Translations under genes and position numbers: made by a program
From: Gordius sp. MW1
Lineage: Eukaryota > Nematomorpha > Gordioida > Gordea > Gordiidae
Direction: 5' to 3'
Assembly: GCA_964036665.1 (NCBI GenBank)
Contig: OZ038526.1
Coordinates: 34,286,001 to 34,350,000 of the forward strand
Length of the DNA: 64,000 nt
Shown here: positions 12,600-26,134 of the stretch, one piece after another
Layout: each line of letters starts with the position of its first letter
Position numbering within the stretch: position 1 is the stretch's first letter
The notes under the pieces: generated by a model
Database searches by the model: none
Seen by the model: the letters and a program-made list of their open reading frames with translations, nothing else
Told to the model about the DNA's origin: nothing

Positions 12600-14274
12600 A
12601 TTAAAAGTGGCGATAGGAGTCCTTACAACAGTCAAAACGAGAAGGGTCAAACCTTATTTTAGCCGAAGGAAGTGATTGAAGGGGGAAAGAATTTTTTAAG
12701 GAACTTAGAGATATTGCAAATGACAAAGATTTTTTTCCCGATGTGGGGCCAAACATAAGTATGATCGAAATCTTTCAGAAGGATGAAGTTGGGAAACAAA
12801 TGAACAAGATGCACAAAGGAGAAGCTAATGGCTCAGGTGGAATACCTATCGAAGCATTGCTCGAATGCCGTGAAGAAGGAGTCACGAACATGATGAACCT
12901 CATTCACAAGATGTTTGTAGCAGAGCCATTTCCTAATCAATGAAGAGCAAGCAAAATTATTTTCTTATTCAAAGGCAAAGGAGACCCTTAGAAGTGCGGC
13001 AATTACAGAATAATCAATGAAACTTGCCACTCCTAGCTTATGGAAAGGATTTTGGTAACACTCTGAAAACGCGGTGGAAATATCGGCGAACCAATTCAAA
13101 TTTGTGGCCACTAAATCCACAATCGACCCTTTCTTCGCATTTGGACAAATGATGGATAAATATGGTGAAAAGAGAAGAGACCTACCTATGGTCTTTATCG
13201 ACTACGAGAAAGCTTATGACACGGTCCCTCGCGATTTAATATAGTGGTGCTTGAGAAAGCAAAATATTTCTGCATATATAGGAATTATAAAAAGTATTAA
13301 TAAAGCCCCAAATTCGTGCGTTAGACAGGCACTTTTTCGGGTTGAAATTGGATTGCATCAAAGATCTGCTTAAAGTCCCTTTTTGTATAATATAATTATG
13401 TACATGATAACGAGAGACATTCAAAAGCCATCGCCATGGTATATGCCGATGATAGACTACTATAAGAAGAGACAAAGGAGAAAGTATCGAAGAAGCCAAA
13501 AAGTCAAAGCGCTTAGCTGGATATGGTTCAAAGGTCAACAATCGAAAAACGGTATATATAAAAATGAACGTTATAGGCTTAGGTACCCCATCGCTAGATG
13601 ACCATCTAAAGTACCCAAAAGAATATAGGTTTAAATATATCGACTCGATGTTACATCAAGAGGGAGGTTGCACAATAGAAGTCAATGCCCGGATTCATAG
13701 AAGATGGACTAAATGGCGAAGTTTATCGCGTGTATGCGACAGGAATATGCCATTATGGCTAAAAAGCAAAGTATACGAATCCATCATAAGACCAATTCTC
13801 CATGCAAAGGAAACATGGGCATTAAACACCACAAAAGAAAAGTTATTGCATGCAACAGAGTTAAAATGATACGGTGGAGCTTGGGGTATACTAAGCTCTA
13901 CCATATGACGAATGACTTTCTCATGACAAACATGGGTATTCAACCTATGGCGGACATCATTAACGAAAATCGACTAAGGTGGTATGGGCATATACTTAGA
14001 AGGGGACAATGATGTAAATAGAAAAGTACCGGACATGGAGGTATTGGAGAAGAGAGGAACTGGACGACCTCGTGTCACATGGAAATGGCAAGTCCAAAAA
14101 GTTATGAAATCTAAAAAGATTAATCAGGACATGACACTCAAGTTGAAAGAAACTCATCAGAACAAAACCCACGACTGTGGGAACAAATACTTAAAGAGGA
14201 AGAAGAAAATACAAATGTTTGAAAATCATATTACCAATATGCAAATATTATGGGGAAAATGTGTTCATACATAA
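12600..14274 (+). pseudogene. RTE-like LINE remnant: reverse transcriptase and C-terminus
   Basis: Remnant of a non-LTR retrotransposon ORF2. In order and in shifting frames: an RT N-terminal stretch at 12743-12943 (EVGKQMNKMHKGEANGSGG IP), the RT core at about 13190-13240 (FIDYEKAYDTVPRDL), and the C-terminal region at 13690-14110 (IHRRWTKWRSLSRVCDRN, then ENRLRWYGHILRRGQ and EKRGTGRPRVTWKWQ). These are typical of RTE-clade elements. Several stops and frameshifts interrupt it and the FADD box is not intact. The ORF at 12427-12675 just upstream overlaps its decayed 5' edge in another frame. The element is dead. Confidence 0.85.
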
Positions 14275-15813
14275 ATTTAGTTATTGTTTTTACCCAAATT
14301 TTTAACAAAATAAATTCTATAAATTAAAATAAGGTAAATCAATCGGTTATGAATTTTAAATAAATTAAGGTCGGAAAATAGCATATATCTACAAAAAAAG
14401 ACCCCCGCAATGCGATATTTACTGTCCAGATTTTGAGATGAAGTTAAAGGCCCAAAAATGACCATTTTTGCCTTTTTGAGGCTTGATTATTACGCCATTT
14501 TTTGTTTTTTTGTTTTTTCTAAGTAAGATAAATATAATCTTATAACCAAATTAGAGTTTCTATGGCTATATTTTTTTTGGTTTGACCTCTATACTCAATT
14601 TTGTCCGCGTTTATCTGACCCCTACCGACATTAAACACTAAGTTTGGAAAATGGGGTACATAGTTTGATGTTTACTAACACTTCACTCTCTCCCCTTACT
14701 TAATCTCATCTCTTCTCCACATCTAGCAAAGCACGCAAGAAGTGGGGGGAGAAGAGGAGAGAGAGTAAGCGGAGGGATAGAATGGTTTATAACCGCAAAA
14801 GTACTATTTAATCTAAAGTACTATGTAATAATGTAATATATTTTCCCAAATATCCTGGCTGGAATTTTAAAGCAGAGAGGGGATTCAGATAAGTGAGAAC
14901 AAAATTAAAATAGAGGTGAAACAAAATAATAAAATTATAGTCCTGTAGATTAATCACTAGCAAGTATTAGGAATACAATAATACGCAACACAGCACACAA
15001 TATCCTCCCTCTCCCTCTCTAATAATGTATCTGTCTCAGCAAAAGGGGGATAATCTAAATTTTATTTGTTTCTAGGGTGCGGTATAGATTTAAATACTAA
15101 ATGTCCGTTAATTTAGCTTACAATATAAAATTTTAACAAAAATTTAAACTTTAACTAAATCATTATTAGATTTTTAACTTATTAATAATATTATAATTTT
15201 TTAATATCATTTAATATTACAAAAAAATAGGAGTGAAAGTTAGGGACTATGGTTTACTCGAAATCCTTGGGTATATATGAGAATATTTTAACCTTAGCTC
15301 ACCTAACCTAACCTAAAGGTTTAGCATAGCGCTAATTATCCACCTAATAGCGCTTAGGCTAATTTGCGCTATAGACTAAGCTCTCTCGTTTTTATAAAAA
15401 ATTGACCTAAGGTTTTAGGTTGATTTTGTGCTAATGCCTATCTTATAGGTATTAGCGTCAATAAAACCTTAGAGGTTTTTAAAAAAACCTGACCTATGCT
15501 ATTAGGTTAGGCTACCAAAACCTAGGTTTTTCCCATCACTAATCACTAGTCTATGGGATTTTATAATATAATTGAAAATGGCATGGGAATATAGCCTCAA
15601 AAAAGACTAAAAATGCCATTTTTGCACCTCTACCCCCACGTATCTCAAAACTGGACGGCATGGAAAAAAACTAAAAAACACTATTGCTTAGCCTAAAATT
15701 CTCTGTCAGAGTTATTTGTCAGATGACAGGAATGGATCACAGTTAATATTTGTAGATTGTTATTTATAGTGATTTGGCGCCTTCACAGCACGGCATACTA
15801 ATTAATACTGAAT
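14275..15813. other. Non-coding, AT-rich
   Basis: No gene recognised. Near 14690-14775 a CT-rich run is followed by a GA-rich run that can pair with it. At 15289-15540 words such as CCTAACC, TAGCGC and AGGTTTT recur in both orientations, suggesting an old decayed inverted-repeat element. Confidence 0.4.
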
Positions 15814-16085
15814 CTCGTCAAAAATATTTTCCATCATTTGTTCATTAAAGTGACAATATACCATTCCTAAGGTAAAATAATATTAGTATTCTCATTAATG
15901 CATCATGGCAACACGTTGAAAGGACGTGATGAGTAACCAGAAATTATCCCTCGTCAAAAATATTTTCCATCATTTGTTCATTAAAGTGACAATATACCAT
16001 TCCTAAGGTAAAATAATATTAGTGTTCTCATTAATGCATCATGGCAACACGTTGAAAGGACGTGATGAATAACCAGAAATTATCC
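15814..16085. repeat. Tandem duplication, 2 x 136 bp
   Basis: CTCGTCAAAAATATTTTCC through GAAATTATCC occurs at 15814-15949 and again at 15950-16085 with only one or two differences, so the duplication is recent. It has no coding capacity. Confidence 0.85.
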
Positions 16086-17255
16086 AGGTCTATAAGTAAA
16101 CGACGCCGAGACTTGGATCAATTAATAGGTAGCTATATTATATAAAAAAGGCAGTTTGCAATTTTAGCTACATACATAATTTTGAAAATGATTGTATGGT
16201 AAAAGGTAAAGCATCAAAGATATTTAAAGACTATAATTAGAAAATTTATGTCCTTCAATTACACTGGTGTACAAAATAAATTAACATGGAAACGGTTAAT
16301 AAATCATTATAGAGTTATTTGTGCAGATTAATTTGTAACAATTGGTTTAAAAGTTGAGAAAAGTAGCTATTTTTGTCCTTTTTAAGAACGTATACTGCAA
16401 AAACAAACCATTCGAATTCAAAAATGAGTACCGAATTTGCTAGATCAATTCAAATCAAATCCCTTAATTTCTTTTTTATATCAAGCAAATGATTTGATTT
16501 CCAAACTTAAAGAAATACCGTATGCGGGGTGGGTGTTTTGCGTACATAGATATCACAGTTGATAGTCTACGCTTTACTCAGGGTATCCCTCTCTACTTCT
16601 TTATATTAAAAAAACAAAAACAATAAAGTTTAAAATATTTGCCTATTAGCCAACGGATTTGAGAATGAAGGGTGGTTAAATTGCATACCTATAATATATC
16701 AAATAATGAGCTATTATATTCAGTAAATTTTACATGTGTATATCAGATTTCTTTAAGATTTAGTCCTATTTTTTTGATAAATTGCATTATGCATAAAAAT
16801 CACTCGTTATTTTTCGTCCAATTTTGAGATAGTTTATTTTAAAAAATATAGAGAAATATTTTTGTTATCTTCAATAAAATTTGTTTTAATTGATTGAAGT
16901 TATTGACTACAAATACTTTACCACTGCTACTACCCCCATGGGATTAAATTTTTTTTGTAGAATTAGTCAAAATTGTGACATTTTATAAATAATGACTAAC
17001 GCTCTACGATGTGGTCTTCTTAAAATACCTAAAACGACATGATGAGTTGGATGCCATAGGACTCTTAAAAAATGACATTATGTACCATGATGAGAAATAT
17101 TTTAAAATCATGTGGTAATATGAATTTGTTATTTTATTAAGATTGATTAGGATTGGTTTAAATTAATGCTCAATATTTTAGCGGAAGAAAGAATAGGTAA
17201 AACACTTACTCCGTTTGTGTACTATTATTATTATGAATTTATTTAAAGATAGATA
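16086..17255. other. Region upstream of the MAP2K gene
   Basis: AT-rich with no gene or recognisable repeat family. It presumably includes the promoter and 5' UTR of the kinase gene that starts at 17256. No promoter motif can be called with confidence. Confidence 0.4.
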
Positions 17256-20200
17256 ATGGTGTCGGAAGAGATGACCAATGATCATAAAAGAACTACTCAA
17301 AATATAAAACGCCCTGCAGCACAGACCAAAGATAATTTTTCACTTTTAAATCCCGATGCAACTTCTTTAAAAACTGGGCCATTTATTGATGTATCAGTTG
17401 CAGAATCAAGTAGACCAAGGGCAATTAAACGCCCTCATTTAGCTCGTTTCAGCTTTTCAACACAAAATAATGAAAATCAGAGAAATAAAGAAATTCTTAA
17501 TAAAAATGTAATTTCCTTTCAAACTTTAAATAATATCCCAACTACTTTGGAAGCTGAAATGCATTTAAATATAACTAAGGAGTTGTATGTACAAAATTTG
17601 AAACGGTTTGGTCAGGACTCTTTTGCAAACAAATGCCTTGATAAGTAATAACATTGATTAATTTATTATATTTTAGTTTTCTTAATAAGATTTTCTTGTT
17701 TAAATGTGTTATATAAATTTTAATATAAGTTTAAAACACAATAATCTATAAAATTTGCATTTAACTTAAACTGTCTAACATCCTTTTTGTCAAGTGAATT
17801 TATAAAATTGAACATTCAACACTAAATAGTTAAATTAAACAATCTTTTATGAAAAATGTAAAAATATTAACAATAAACAAATAATATCTATTTAACACCA
17901 TCTTGATTCTAAATACAATAAAAATTATTATATATTCTAATATTTTTGTAATTTGACTTGCAATTATATTTAACATGAATAGATCTTTACATTTAGATAT
18001 GATGAAAACAATTTTTATAACCCTTTCAATTCACTTTCATTCAACTAATAATATAATCTCCCAAACACGCTTCAATTATAATATTTTAACTCTTATCAAC
18101 AAAATGTATTTATATATATCTATTTAAACTGTAGGATCTTGGATTCAAACTTAGATTTGGATATAAAAGCTAAAGATTTAATTTTTGTCAAAACACTGGG
18201 TCAAGGAGCTTACGGGGTTGTTGAAGAACTAAGAGATTCTCAAACTCGTTTCACCTTAGCAGTCAAGCGTTTAGCGCTTACCTTAACTGGTTCATGCGAT
18301 ATGATGCCATCAGCGTTAAGCGCCGAGCGCAAGCGTCTACTTATGGACCTGAGAATTAACGCTAAAAGTCAATGTCCATACGTCGTCGAATTTTACGGAG
18401 CTATGCTTAGTGAGGTTCCAATCAAAATAATCTAACTTTTCTCACATTTTTTTTTACATTTTTAAGGTCATTATTTTAGCTGCTAAAAATTTTGTTTCCT
18501 CCTTATACATCTTGGAAGTAAAGATGATAAAAAAAGGCTTTAGACGCTTTACAAGAATTATAAAGTGTAAATTTGTACCATAAATTGGTAATTGATAATT
18601 AAACGGTTCCTTAAGGCTTTGTGTTTTGTTATTTTTACCTTTATTATTTGTGTAAATGTTGCTTTTGTATGTTTTTAAATCAAAATTTTTTTCTCTCCAT
18701 CATAACATGATTCTCTCATACTAATCGCGAAATGATTATGTTAAGTGAGCTATTATTAAAAATGTTGCTAACCTAGTGTTAATTAATAAGTTTTTGCTCT
18801 TAACTATTCAGCAATATAAGCATTGATCTATTTTTAAACTCACATAAAATTCAAGTGTAATCATTGTTTTAGTTGTTTAATTTTATATTAAATTTATTTT
18901 TATTCGTATAGTTGTTTCATAAATCTTAAAATGGTTTTAAATTTTGCAGCAAACTGCTCCACAAATTTGTGATACCTTTTTAAATTATTAGTTCAAAGGC
19001 TTTATTATTGAACATATTAGCTATTATACTAAGAAGGGTAGAAATATTTTTTTTTCCCGGCCAATGCATACACTCGTGAAAATAACGAAAAATTCTAAAA
19101 CAAAAGCATAATACGGCTTCACACGCTTAAAACATTATGATATTAAATTTATAGCCTTCTCCGCTCCATATGTAAGGCCTCAGGGTTAAAAAAGCATTTA
19201 GTATTATAATTTATATTTACTACTTAAGACAACTATAATTAAATATCTAAGCTAAATGGCTTGAGAGAGCCTTTCTATTACTTGGCTATGAATATTCTCC
19301 TATACTGGGAAATGCCACTAGGACAGTAATAACAAATTTAATACTAAAAAATAATCTCGCACACTAGCTTGAAATTTGAGTAAACCGACATGTTTAAAAA
19401 GCCTAATTTGGGAATTTTGAAAGGTTATGTCGAAAGGTAGTTTAATTTTTTTTGCACGGTGCAGGGTGATGTTTGGATATGCATGGAAGTTATGGATTGC
19501 TCCTTGGATGAATTGTACAAAACGGCTCGTAAATTGAATCAAAATCAAACGGGGGTTGAACTCAAAGAGCCAGCCTTGCCTGAATTTGTTATACGCAAAA
19601 TTACCCTTTGCGTAACTAGTTTTTTCGAAATGTCCAGTTTTTGCTAAATTATGTTTATTTACATGATAACATAACATTGATAACTAATTTTATTTCGGGA
19701 CATACTCTAAATGAACGTAAATAATTTTCTAATTAAAATTTTGTTTTGGGATCTATGATATTAAGGGGAGTCTTTTTATATAAAGAGCCATTAAATTAAA
19801 ACTATAGGTATTGATTTTGGACGAAGTCTCTAGCTTTATTGCAAGTTGACAACGGGAATTTATTTTGGTGTTATATCATGATTTACTAGAAAAATAAATT
19901 AAAAATATTAATTTTAACACAGAATACGGTAAAAAAATTGCTGTCTAACGATTTTAATATCACAGAGAAAACTCACAAATGTATTGCAGTAATAGGCTTT
20001 TAATAAATATCTAATTAAAAATCACATTTATATCAGTGATAACAAACAGTGTAGAACACGCGGGATCGCCTCAGTACATCTATGATTCGTACGCAATTAG
20101 TCACAAAATAGGCTTGCCTCATGTTATTTGTTAGGAGTTATATCTTAGATTGGCCTTAGCTCTTTGTGTAAGTTATTATAGGCAAATAACTTCGATTAAT

Positions 20201-22870
20201 TGGAAATTGTATTATAGTATAGGCAAGGGGCGGGTAAAAAGGAATAATTTGGGGACCAGTAAAATAAAGATGATTTGAAAATTTAGCTATAATTTCATTA
20301 AAATTCTTAGAATTTTTGGATTTGAAAACACCCTGAATTTTAATTGTATATAAAGTTCGTCGTTTTATAAAAAAAACTTCATTCTTAGGTCATATTGGCG
20401 TTGAGTTATCTGAGGGAAGAATTGAACGTCATCCATCGCGACGTCAAACCGTCCAACGTGCTGTTGGCCCGAGATCCGTCAAGTTGCGGCGGGACCGTTA
20501 AAATTTGCGATTTCGGAATAAGTGGTATATTTAGCGACCATTTGGTCAAGAGCTAAAATTGTTTTTCACCAAATTTTGCCCATAATCACGTATGGTTCTA
20601 GTTATATAAGGTTTTTTTTACTATTTATAAACATCACAAACGATATGGACTAAAGAAATTGATCTACATTTATCGTTAAATTGAATGGCTCTAGAATTAA
20701 TTTAAGCAGGTAATAGTCTCTTAATGAGCTATTTGAAAAAGCACATAGTTACTGCGTTTTTAAGTGCTGGACGCTTTAATATTACAAGCCAGCCTTAGCA
20801 TTTTTCATATGTGTGCAAATCATGACTTATTTAACCCCAATTTAAGAGGCAAAATTAAACTATGGTTGTTGACATATTGAGAGTTCCGATTAACAATAAA
20901 ATGCATTAGTTAGATTTTGTAAGAAGTAGAATTATCGCTATTTTTTTGCCCCTTTTTACCCGCTAATACACTCGCCATCGTTTTATAATTATAATTATGA
21001 ATCATGGGCGTAGCCAGAATTGGATTTTGAGGGGGCAATAATAATTTAGGGAGGGGCAAAATGATAATTTTTAGTGATTTTGGCCATAATTATATTAGAT
21101 TTTGAAGAATTTTTCGATTTAGAGGAGGGCAGCCTCCCTTGGCCACGTTCATTCCCTACCCTTTGTTTATTAAAACAAAGACCTGGTATTCTTATAGCCA
21201 AATACAACTTCAAATCGTTCGTGGATTCTTGACCACTTTTGAAAGATCCTCTCGATGATTTTATACTAGACTAGCCTATTTTATACTTTGACACATTTCG
21301 TTTGCACGTGTTTTATGTATTTATCCTATAATATTGTCAAATTTGTCCGGATTTTTAACGGATAAACATTGATTTCCAAAATATTATCAGGTACTTTGAT
21401 CAATAGCCTAGCAAAAACCATAGATGTGGGATGTCAGCCATACATGGCCCCGGAACGCATAGACCCTCAACTGGTTAGATCTAAAGCTGGTTACGGGTAC
21501 AAAAGTGATGTGTGGAGTTTAGGAATCACCCTGGTAAGCTTTACTTGTATATAAATATAGTAGGGTAGAAAGACTGTCTCACTGCACTTTAGGAGTGCGT
21601 TTTTTGTAGAGACGCCTGTGAAAAACTTTTATATGATTTTCAAATAATAGCCACCAAATTTAGTCTAGTGAGTATAATTGATTCCACTGAAGTAATGTTG
21701 TTGTTTCAATATAAATTGCTTTTGACAAAGTTGCATTTTAAGTGTTACTGAAAATTCAAACAATTTGCTCATTTTTATTGCTATATAAATTTTATCAAAA
21801 GATGATTATGTGTTATTTAGGTTTTAAACTTTTTAGTATTTTATAGCTTATATATAGCATATTACATATATAATATTGTGCTAATAAATAAATATTTTAA
21901 ACATCATTTTTTTGTGATTTCACTGGCCACTTTTTTCCTGACGATGAACTATATTGCCCGAAATATCGCGGTCCATTTAACTTTACCTATTTTATCAATC
22001 AAGCCCCACCGATTTTATACAGATTTTAGTTTCTTAATATCTAACTTGGAGCATATTATAGCTGTTTGACAATTTTTTGCCCTGCCTTATTAACAAGTTT
22101 AAAGTCTATATTAGCATCTTTTACTAAAACTTAATTTGATGTTCAAATTTTGAGGCGGCTTAAATTTTAACGCTTTAAATTTTGAAATTTTGACAAAAAA
22201 TTATTAATTCATTCTGAATGAAAATTATGGCTCTAGGTCGAAGTAGTGGCGGGAAAATTTCCTTATCCAACTTGGAAAACTCCTTTCGACCAACTAAAAT
22301 CGGTGCTTGAAGATGACCCACCCTCTATTCCCGCCTGTATGGGTGTGTCCGAAGATTTGAAAAATTTTGTCGCCACATGGTATTTTCTAACAAATTTGGT
22401 GTTATTTTATAAAATAATTTTGACATTGTCAGATAAATTTTATAACTAAAAAATGGAATTAACTAAGAAGATTAATTTTGACTTAATCGTCCTTACTCGA
22501 TGATTGTAAAAATTGATCAAAACACTAATACACTTCAAAGAAGAAGAAGAAGAAAAAAATGAAGAAAATAAAATTATAATTGCTCCGCTATTGCAACTCT
22601 TTGATTATAATAAAAATTTATCTGATGATGTCAATAAATTACGTGACAAAATATTTAAATGATTCTAATCTATTTTTTAAAAACTCTTGGTAAAGAAAAT
22701 TTTAAATTTGAGTGTATAAGTTCTTGATTAATTTTAGCTTGACCAAAGAGTACGCCAAACGACCAGGGTACACGGAACTTCTAGCACACCCCTTCTTGCA
22801 GGGATATCAACCCGAAGAGATAGACATCGGTGGATACGTAGAAAAAATGCTGCAACAAATTAGCCCCTAG
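17256..22870 (+). CDS. MAP kinase kinase, MKK3/6 type (p38 pathway)
   Basis: Dual-specificity kinase expected to phosphorylate p38-class MAPKs in the cytoplasm. Exons: 17256-17644, 18135-18414, 19465-19611, 20389-20524, 21391-21533, 22237-22379 and 22738-22870. All junctions are GT/AG with matching phases; the CDS is 1371 nt (456 aa). Exon 1 starts at an ATG and has a basic-hydrophobic stretch (IKRPHLARFSF) that could be a MAPK docking site. The P-loop is GQGAYG and the ATP lysine is in LAVKRL. Exon 3 carries GDVWICMEVMD. The catalytic loop is HRDVKPSN and the Mg loop is DFGISG. The activation loop NSLAKTIDVGC keeps the Ser and Thr of the S-x-A-K-T motif, followed by APE. The C-lobe ends HPFFQGYQPEEID. 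Subfamily assignment rests on the activation loop and KRLLMDL. Exon 1 is longer than the N-terminus of vertebrate MKK6 and otherwise unfamiliar. Confidence 0.93.
21003..21155. mobile_element. GGCGTAGCC-family MITE in MAP2K intron 4
   Basis: Starts CATGGGCGTAGCCAGAATTGG and ends TTGGCCACGTTCAT, with the family's GGGGGCAATAATAATTTAGGG and GGGCAGCC words inside. It lies wholly within the intron between 20524 and 21391. Confidence 0.75.
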
Positions 22871-24569
22871 TCCAAAATATTTTATATAAGCTCAGCGATC
22901 ATTTTTCAACTTTTTGGGAATGGCATAATCTCGATGAGAGATTAAGCTTATATCGATGATTTTAGTTTAAACCGCAATTTTCTGATCTTTTACAAAGTTG
23001 GCTTTAAAAAATTTTGCCGCTTTTATGATGCTTGAGTGATCAATTTAGTTTGGATGAAACAATATTTCTTTAAAATTTTATCTTGAACCCGACTTGCTCT
23101 GTTTAAGTTATTAATTCGCTTTTTGTCATTTATTAACCATCTAAACAATAATTTATTGAACGCAATTCGGATGTTAAACCAACTATTATTAGTGATGATT
23201 TTACAAGACATTTAACTCTACTATGTAATTGTTATGAAATTCGTAAATAATGAAAAGTTTTTTACTCAGATGGAAAACAAATAATCTCGACTTTGCTTTA
23301 ACCACCCCGAGAAAGGTTAAAGCCATTTTGCCATCCCCAAAACGTTGTCCGGCATTTACATGATTGTTTATTGTAAATACAAGTATTCGGATGCGCCATT
23401 TATAACTATTCTTGCCACTTTACATTCCCAAAGATAAATGTCATTAATAAAGGAGTTTAATATAAGTATCTATTTCATTTGGTTATCTGTTTATAAATAT
23501 GACAAAATGTTAAAATTTAGCTAAAGTCATTTAAGTGGAACACTAAGGCTTTTTACGTTGATTTATTGAACCATTTATTGAACATTAAAAGATCCTGGAA
23601 TGAATTCGTATGTTTCGCTGGTCCGGCCTATGTAGACTTCTAATTTAAGCATATTATCATAAATTAAATCTATATTTTAAAAAAAATGCTACGATTCAAT
23701 TTGCGGGCTATAAAGTTTTTTTGGCAGGTTAGCAACCGAATTCTGAAGTAGGAATAAATTAGTCCGAAAGCGTTTTGCTAACTAATTATAATAAGGGAAC
23801 GAATTTATAGAATTTTGAGATACATACAAGTGTTTTCTTGCTAACCGAATATTTTCAATTTATTTCATAACATATCTATTATTTGTGGAGAAAATACTGC
23901 AAGGCGAGACCCTCCCCCTCCGCCTTGGCTAAGCAACAATTTTAAAATGTTAACTTTAAAAATCCACAAATAAATCGTAATGTCCATCAACGGATAAAAA
24001 TTTCTCTATTGAGTTTTGCTTATTAAAAAAATGGTATTTCTGACAGAGACCATGAAAAGCCCAGCCTTTCGGGAAGGCACCATGATAAGATTCGGTTAAG
24101 GAGATTTTTCTATATCGTTTATTTGTTTGTCATGTAATATTTTCCCACTTTATAATTTGATTGTAAAATAATTAATAATCGTAGTTCTTGTCCCAAAAAC
24201 ACGAGAATAAAAGATTTATGGAAAATAGGAGAAAATTATCATAAAAAATCATCATTTCGGGCCCGCCTTAAAGATTTTCGGCATGGCAGGACGGACAGTT
24301 AGAAGTGTTCGGACGATCTCGGGCGGGCAATCTAAATATGAAATCAGACCGGGCTGGGTTCGTGCAGAAAAATTTAAAGAAATCTGACCTCTTATTTCTG
24401 ATAAATGGAAACTAGAGACTTGCCCGACCCGCGGGCCGGGCTTGGACGGGCTTCTGCCTTAAAATAAAACAACAGGCCGGGCCTGTATGCTGTAATATGA
24501 CCTAAGGGACTTGGGTCGGGCAAAGATATATTTTATTCAAGGTTTTTTTCATAAAACATCATTTCATAT
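22871..24569. other. MAP2K 3' flank and non-coding sequence
   Basis: No gene recognised. AATAAAG near 23450 is a possible polyadenylation signal for the kinase gene. GGGCC-rich scraps of the hAT family lie at about 24255-24500 (CCGCGGGCCGGGCTTGG). Confidence 0.4.
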
Positions 24570-24720
24570 CATGGGCGTAGCTAGGGGGGGCCGCCCTCCC
24601 TAAATGACGGAAATTATTTTTTTCAATGCAAAAACCCTTAAAAATTTAAGTTTTGCCCCTCCCTAATTGAAATTTTCAACGTTTTACCTCCCCCTAATCC
24701 AAAACCTGGCTACGCCCATG
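24570..24720. mobile_element. GGCGTAGCC-family MITE with TSD
   Basis: Ends CATGGGCGTAGCTAGG and CCTGGCTACGCCCATG are flanked by TTTCATAT and TTCCATAT, an 8 bp target duplication with one mismatch. Confidence 0.8.
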
Positions 24721-24790
24721 TTCCATATCAATAAACTAAGAGATTAAAAATGGTGGAAAAACAAAATATTCTATCCTTAAATAAGGGTTT

Positions 24791-25707
24791 TGTTGTAGTT
24801 GTTTAAATAAATTTGGTTAAGTGGTTAAATTTTAATTTGATTTGCACACATCACTTAAAGTTTACGCAGACGAACCTACGCAGATGAGCTTACGCAAATA
24901 AGCTAGGAAGGACGGCGTGTTGTATCTTGCCAACTAATGGTGGGAATAATGTTTAAAGTAATGGGTGGTGTTAATAAAATGTAATTTAATTAGTTATGTG
25001 AATAAATGGGCACTAATTTGAAGCAGACGAATATGTAAGCATGCCTCATATTAGTGGAGTTGTGCAGTACATCAACCTGTCGAAAGGTTAAAGGCATCCC
25101 TCATGTAAATTGAGAAGTGCATCGACAGGGTTTAAATTGCCGGAATTTTACCATGATATAATCATATACTTATTTTTCTACTTAGAACACGTTAGTCCTG
25201 CTGTAACCATCTCCGAAAAACCAAACCCCCACACCCAATACCTTTCATTAATCCTTAGACATCACCCAATCCAGCCTATTTGTTGCACGGATATTTCCCT
25301 CCGCCCATCGTCCAACATCTACCTTTAAATCCGAAATATCATTATCCTATCGATTTAATTAAATAATATTATACCGCGGATACATGGGCGTAGCCAGGTT
25401 TTGAATTAGGGGGGGGGGGCAGATTAAAAAAAAAATTTTCATGAGAGCAAAAAAAAAAAAAGGTCTCGACATCCAAAAATTTTCCTGAGAGCAAACGCAA
25501 CTCCCCTAATTAGGCAGTGGGGGCAGCCGACCCCCTGCCCCCCCCCCGGCAAATTAGGGGGGGGGGGCAGGAGGTCCGGCTGCCCCCCTCTGGCTAAATT
25601 TTTTTTTTTTAAATTAGGGGGGGGGCAGCCCCCCCTGCCTACGCCCATGCGCGGATACGTCCATTGGGTCTTATACTATTTTATTTGTTTTAACAAGCCA
25701 GGATTCA
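24791..25707 (+). mobile_element. Diverged solo LTR (TGTTGTAG family), MITE-interrupted
   Basis: Begins TGTTGTAGTTGTTT, like the LTRs at 44680 and 54142, and follows the same order of words: TACGCAGATGAGC, TTAGTGGAG, GTGCATCGACAGGGTTTAAAT, CACGTTAGTCCTG. It ends near ATTGGTAGTCCG, which resembles the ATTGGTAGCACG after the 5' LTR at 45394. Minus the nested MITE at 25383-25649 it is about 640 bp, close to the roughly 710 bp of the intact LTRs. The right edge is approximate. Confidence 0.55.
25383..25649. mobile_element. GGCGTAGCC-family MITE with perfect 8 bp TSD
   Basis: CATGGGCGTAGCCAGG and CCTACGCCCATG ends are flanked exactly by CGCGGATA (25375-25382 and 25650-25657). The interior is built of G-runs, C-runs and A-runs. 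This copy defines the family edges best. The TSD length indicates a hAT-type mover. Confidence 0.9.
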
Positions 25708-25988
25708 AATTGGTAGTCCGAACATATTAGGTTTAAAAGGAATTTATTTGGCATATATGATCTTGTGTATTTCGATTACTAGTGTCACTAGTGTAAAAAA
25801 ATAAAGAAGAACTCGTCTGATTGAAAATTATTAACAATTTATTATTTATACATAATTGTATTGTTAAAAATTACAATATAAAATTGAAAAAAAATTTTAA
25901 TTAGCGGATCGTGCATATAAGACCCAAACAGCCCCATTGCGGGTCTCTACTTAGAAACTAAAAGTATTAAAAAATGCAAAAAAAATAA

Positions 25989-26061
25989 TGCCCCGGGTGA
26001 GGATTGAACTCACGACCTTAAGATTATGAGACTTACGCGCTACCTACTGCGCTACCGAGGC
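25989..26061 (-). tRNA. tRNA-Met (anticodon CAT), elongator type
   Basis: Read on the - strand the 73 nt fold as a complete tRNA. The acceptor stem GCCTCGG pairs with CCGGGGC (one G-U). The D-arm region is TAGCGCAGTAGGTAGCGCG, the anticodon loop is CTCATAA with anticodon CAT, and the T arm is GTGAGTTCAATCCTCAC. A-box and B-box (GGTTCAATCC-like) elements are present. A T-run follows the 3' end (A-run on the + strand at 25967-25985), serving as Pol III terminator. The sequence matches eukaryotic elongator tRNA-Met rather than the initiator. No intron. Confidence 0.95.
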
Positions 26062-26134
26062 GTTGTGAACTTACTTACCTTATTAATATTTATATGTTCA
26101 AATTAACCTATTTTGCGCTTGCTATCAGAGACTA

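Noticed and set aside
12427..12675. 82-codon ORF with a signal-peptide-like start
   Set aside because: Its second half overlaps, in another frame, sequence that aligns with the RTE-like copy at 28640-28740; no evidence that it is an independent gene.
24255..24500. Possible CpG island
   Set aside because: The GC-rich words are GGGCC/CCGGG scraps of the hAT terminal family, not a promoter island.
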